A stretch of 10,269 nt of DNA from Rhodovulum sulfidophilum (GTDB lineage: Bacteria > Pseudomonadota > Alphaproteobacteria > Rhodobacterales > Rhodobacteraceae): assembly GCA_003241785.1 (NCBI GenBank), contig QFPW01000045.1, forward strand, positions 1 to 10,269, given 5' to 3'. Below are positions 7,974 through 10,269 of the stretch, piece by piece. The number at the start of each line of letters is the position of its first letter. Positions within the stretch are counted from its first letter, which is position 1. A program made the translations under genes and the position numbers. The notes below the pieces were generated by a model, which was not told where the DNA came from, did not search any database, and worked only from the letters and a program-made list of their open reading frames with translations.

Positions 7974-7983
7974 CAACCATAAA

Positions 7984-9411
7984 TTGGCGCAGACCTATCC
8001 CAACCACGGCCGGATCGACGGGCCCATCGTGATCATTGGCTTCGGCTCGATCGGGCAGGGGACGCTGCCGCTGATCGAGCGGCACTTCACCTTCGACCCG
8101 AAAAACGTCCATGTCATCGAGCCCTCGGACGAGCACAAGACCTTCCTCGAGCAGCGCGGTGTCCATTTCATCCATACCGACCTCACCCGCGAGAACTACC
8201 GCGCGCTGCTGGGCCAGCTCTTCCAGGGCGGCAAGGGGTTCTGCGTCAATCTTTCCGTCGACACCGGCTCGCTCGACATCCTGAAGCTCTGCCGCGAGCT
8301 CGGCGTGCTCTACATCGATACGGTGGTCGAGCCCTGGGCCGGGCATTACTTCGATCTCACGCTGCCGGCCGCCGACCGGACCAACTACGCGCTGCGCGAG
8401 ACGGTGCGCGCCGAGAAGGCCGCCAATCCGGGCGGGCCGACCGCCGTCTCCTGCTGCGGCGCCAATCCCGGCATGGTCTCCTGGCTCCTGAAGGAAGCGC
8501 TGCTGCGGCTCGCCAGGGATACCGGCCATGCCGTCGAGACGCCGAAGGACCGCGCCGGCTGGGCGACGCTGATGCGATCGCTCGGCGTCAAGGGCGTGCA
8601 TATCGCCGAGCGCGACACCCAGGCGGGCCGCGACTCGAAGCCGCTCCATACCTTCGTCAACACCTGGTCGGTCGAGGGCTTCGTCTCCGAGAGCTTCCAG
8701 CCCGCCGAGCTCGGCTGGGGCACGCACGAGACCTGGTTCCCGCCGAACGGCCATCGCCACGCGAAGGGCAACAAGGCCGCGATCTACCTCGACACGCCGG
8801 GCCTGCTGACCAAGGTGCACACCTGGACGCCCGAGGCGGGGCCGCAGTACGGCTTCCTCGTGACGCATAACGAGGCGATCTCGATCTCGGATTATTTCAC
8901 CGTGGGCAAGGGCGACACGCCCGAGTTCCGGCCGACCTGCCATTACGCCTACCACCCCTGCGGCCAGGCGGTGCTCTCGCTCCACGAGATGCTCGGCTCC
9001 GGCAAGGTGCAGGAGGCGCAGAAGATCCTCGACGAGAACGAGATCCTCTGGGGCGAGGACTGCCTCGGCGTGCTGGTCTACGGCCATGCGCGCAACGCGC
9101 TCTGGTACGGTTCGCGCCTGTCGATCCAGGAGGCGCGGGCGCTGGCGCCGTTCCAGAACGCCACCGGCCTGCAGGTGACGAGCGCGGTCCTGGCCGGCAT
9201 GGCCTGGGCGCTGCGCCACCCGGCGGCGGGGATCGTCGAGACCGAGGAGATGGATCATGCCTTCTGCCTCGACGTGATGCGGCCCTATCTCGGCCGGATC
9301 GAGGCGCATTACACCGACTGGACCCCGATCTCGACCCGCTGGGCGCAGTTCGCCGAGGAGATCGACGAGAGCGATCCCTGGCAGTTCCAGAACGTGCTCG
9401 CGACCAACTGA
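7984..9411 (+). CDS. hss: Homospermidine synthase
   Basis: A 475-residue cytosolic NAD-dependent enzyme that joins two putrescines (or putrescine and spermidine) into homospermidine, a major polyamine of many alphaproteobacteria (EC 2.5.1.44). The Rossmann motif GFGSIG is at residues 19-24, with a likely nucleotide-binding acidic residue at E46 (VHVIEP). D93, E116, N161, E209, W228, E236 and H295 sit where, from memory, the active-site residues of the Blastochloris viridis enzyme lie (offset by one), including the Trp that holds substrate by cation-pi contact. The TTG start at 7984 gives the usual family length (about 475) and puts HGRIDGPIVIIGFG at the N-terminus as expected; GGAG at 7970-7973 serves it. 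Starting further upstream would add up to 100 residues of unrelated Arg/Pro-rich sequence. Codons end mostly in G or C, as in a resident chromosomal gene. It converges on the next gene, 21 bases apart. Confidence 0.93.
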   Translation: MAQTYPNHGRIDGPIVIIGFGSIGQGTLPLIERHFTFDPKNVHVIEPSDEHKTFLEQRGVHFIHTDLTRENYRALLGQLFQGGKGFCVNLSVDTGSLDILKLCRELGVLYIDTVVEPWAGHYFDLTLPAADRTNYALRETVRAEKAANPGGPTAVSCCGANPGMVSWLLKEALLRLARDTGHAVETPKDRAGWATLMRSLGVKGVHIAERDTQAGRDSKPLHTFVNTWSVEGFVSESFQPAELGWGTHETWFPPNGHRHAKGNKAAIYLDTPGLLTKVHTWTPEAGPQYGFLVTHNEAISISDYFTVGKGDTPEFRPTCHYAYHPCGQAVLSLHEMLGSGKVQEAQKILDENEILWGEDCLGVLVYGHARNALWYGSRLSIQEARALAPFQNATGLQVTSAVLAGMAWALRHPAAGIVETEEMDHAFCLDVMRPYLGRIEAHYTDWTPISTRWAQFAEEIDESDPWQFQNVLATN

Positions 9412-9415
9412 GCCC

Positions 9416-9476
9416 CGGGCCCGCCCCGGGCGCTAGCGCCGGCCCTCGCCGGTCGCGGGCGCCCGGGGCGGGCCCG
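9416..9476. terminator. GC-rich hairpin between convergent genes
   Basis: A perfect 18-bp inverted repeat (9416-9433 with 9459-9476) with a 25-base loop begins 4 bases after the hss stop and runs into the 3' end of the opposing gene. A 12-base palindrome, ggcgctagcgcc (9429-9440), overlaps the left arm and contains the opposing stop codon. No T-run follows on either strand, so it is not a classic intrinsic terminator. A bidirectional terminator or mRNA end-stabilising role is inferred from its position. Confidence 0.55.
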
Positions 9477-10041
9477 CCTCGCCGACGGCGTCGAACCGCG
9501 TCCAGGCCGGCTCGACCGGCGCCATCCCGGAGCGCGGCGCGCGGGCCGACGCGCCCTCGGGGCCGGGGAGGGGGCGCGGGCAGGTCGGGAAGATCGCCCG
9601 GGCGCGCACCCGCGTCACGAGCCGGGCGCCCGCGAAGACCCCGATCAGCGGATCGTCGAGCGACACGCGCGCGGTTCCGTTGACCCGGAGCCCGGCCGGC
9701 CGCGGGCCCGTCGCGAGGAAGAGCATCCCGACCGCGGGGTTGGTCAGGATGTTGCCGAGGCTCTTGAACATCCCGTCGCCGCCGAAATCCGGGAAGGCCA
9801 GCTCCGCCGGCCCGATCACCCGGACGAATCCCGGCGGGCCCCCCTCGCACGAGCAATCCGGCCGGCCGAAGGCGTCGGCGGTGGCGAGGAAGAAGACTTC
9901 CGCCTCCTCGATGAAGCGCGCGTCGCTCTCGGAGAAGGCCCGGCGCAGCGTCGTGGCCTCGAGCCGGTCGGCGATGCCCCGGCTGCCGAAGCGGTCCTGC
10001 AGACGGCGATTGCCCTCGTGATAGAGGAGACTCGCATCCAT
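9433..10041 (-). CDS. Pyridoxamine 5'-phosphate oxidase-fold, FMN-binding family protein
   Basis: A 202-residue protein related to the PPOX-class split-barrel flavoproteins, close in pattern to the FMN-dependent subgroup annotated in actinobacteria as MSMEG_1061-like. Visible signatures, numbered from the chosen start: a helical N-terminus with FSESDARFIEEAEVFFLATAD (residues 36-56, last part the first barrel strand), C63/C65 then GGPPGFVRV (67-75), LAFPDFGGDGMFKSLGNI (81-98), NPAVGMLFL (101-109) and LRVNGTARV (118-126). Members probably bind FMN and act in redox or vitamin-B6-like chemistry, but the substrate is unknown. ATG at 10041 is chosen because GGGAGGG lies 7 bases upstream; an ATG at 10074 would add 11 residues without a clear site. 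Residues 152-202 are Pro/Arg/Ala rich and probably disordered. GC content is very high. It converges on hss and shares a hairpin with it. Confidence 0.85.
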   Translation of the reverse strand: MDASLLYHEGNRRLQDRFGSRGIADRLEATTLRRAFSESDARFIEEAEVFFLATADAFGRPDCSCEGGPPGFVRVIGPAELAFPDFGGDGMFKSLGNILTNPAVGMLFLATGPRPAGLRVNGTARVSLDDPLIGVFAGARLVTRVRARAIFPTCPRPLPGPEGASARAPRSGMAPVEPAWTRFDAVGEAGPPRAPATGEGRR

Positions 10042-10048
10042 GGCGACG

Positions 10049-10055
10049 CCCTCCC
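10049..10055 (-). promoter_or_regulatory. Ribosome binding site deciding the PPOX-family start
   Basis: On the minus strand this reads GGGAGGG, 7 bases before the ATG at 10041-10039. It is the best Shine-Dalgarno match in the region and lies inside the longer open frame from 10074, favouring the shorter protein. Confidence 0.7.
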
Positions 10056-10125
10056 GCCGCCGGCACTCTACCACGGATCGCCCGGGGGGCGGTAACGAAA
10101 CCCTTCCGGCCCGGGCGCGTTGATT

Positions 10126-10269
10126 TTTCGCGGGTCGATTCTGATGATTTGCTTTGGTGTGGTTTGGGGCGGGGGGGCGCTGGTTGGGGTGGCTGGTTGC
10201 TATGGCGTTGTAATGTTTCGTTTTTATGAATTTCCGTGAGAATTTTGGGTTGGAATGTTTTTTTGGGGT
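10126..10269. other. G/T-rich terminal segment, probable low-quality contig end
   Basis: From about 10126 the plus strand becomes dominated by G and T: by hand count, roughly 105 of the last 129 bases are G or T, with only about 11 C. It contains long G-runs (ggggcggggggg around 10167-10177) and T-runs. No gene or known repeat is visible. The change from very GC-rich coding DNA is abrupt and lies at the window edge. The interval 10042-10125 just before it should hold the promoter of the PPOX-family gene; no convincing -35/-10 pair was found. Confidence 0.55.

Larger units (their letters stand above)
7556..7983. other. Noncoding region between the giant gene and hss
   Basis: About 430 bases. 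The frame of hss stays open back to 7684, but that stretch reads as Arg/Pro/Trp-rich, non-homologous sequence and is not taken as coding. The region holds two direct copies of a 15-base motif (7777-7791 and 7826-7840), the right arm of the 28-nt inverted repeat, the strings cgtccgctttgg (7647-7658) and tcgagagcgg (7671-7680) that have inverted counterparts in the left flank, and a hairpin just before hss. No terminator with a T-run follows the giant gene. The hss promoter was not recognised but should lie in the right half. Confidence 0.6.

Noticed and set aside
7684..7983. In-frame N-terminal extension of hss by 100 residues from GTG 7684
   Set aside because: The extension is Arg/Pro/Trp rich, includes the repeat motifs and makes the protein much longer than the family; TTG 7984 matches the family N-terminus.
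7930..9309. 459-residue open frame on the minus strand opposite hss
   Set aside because: Arg/Leu/Gly/Val-rich shadow of a well-conserved hss coding strand; no family resemblance, and GC-rich codon bias explains the missing stops.
8897..10066. 389-residue minus-strand frame overlapping hss and the PPOX-family gene
   Set aside because: Composition is Arg/Pro/Gly/Ala low complexity and it runs over two better supported genes in other frames.

Overview
The window looks like chromosomal DNA of a GC-rich alphaproteobacterium, most likely Hyphomicrobiales (Methylobacterium/Bosea-like). This rests on a bacterial homospermidine synthase of the alphaproteobacterial type, strong G/C-ending codon use in the right-hand genes, and non-ATG starts. 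The genus is inference. No rRNA, tRNA, transposase, integrase or CRISPR array was seen.

Layout, left to right. (1) Positions 1-518 hold the tail of a small protein whose stop overlaps the start of a 140-residue PemK/MazF-like protein; the pair resembles a type II toxin-antitoxin operon. (2) Positions 519-937 have no convincing gene. (3) Positions 938-7555 hold one intact 6.6-kb gene for a 2205-residue protein. It has an N-terminal PD-(D/E)xK nuclease-like domain (Cap4/DUF4297 type), a STAND-type P-loop NTPase with a winged helix, and about 1,600 residues of mostly helical repeats ending in a Trp-rich region of unknown type. This is the architecture of Avs/AVAST-like antiviral NTPases and is the main point of interest. 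(4) Positions 7556-7983 are noncoding and end in a hairpin abutting a ribosome binding site. (5) Positions 7984-9411 encode homospermidine synthase (polyamine synthesis). (6) A convergent gene on the minus strand, 10041-9433, encodes an FMN-binding pyridoxamine-phosphate-oxidase-fold protein; a GC-rich 18-bp hairpin covers the junction. (7) The last ~145 bases are extremely G/T rich and look like a poor-quality contig end.

The giant gene is a candidate single-gene immune system: sensing by the C-terminal repeats, ATP-dependent oligomerisation by the STAND module, and DNA cleavage by the N-terminal nuclease. It lies beside a toxin-like pair and next to housekeeping genes of higher GC, which fits an accessory insertion. 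The two noncoding flanks of the giant gene share short inverted similarities, including a 28-nt imperfect inverted repeat. These could be an insertion footprint or a dispersed intergenic repeat family. All functions are read from motifs by eye; no database search was run.
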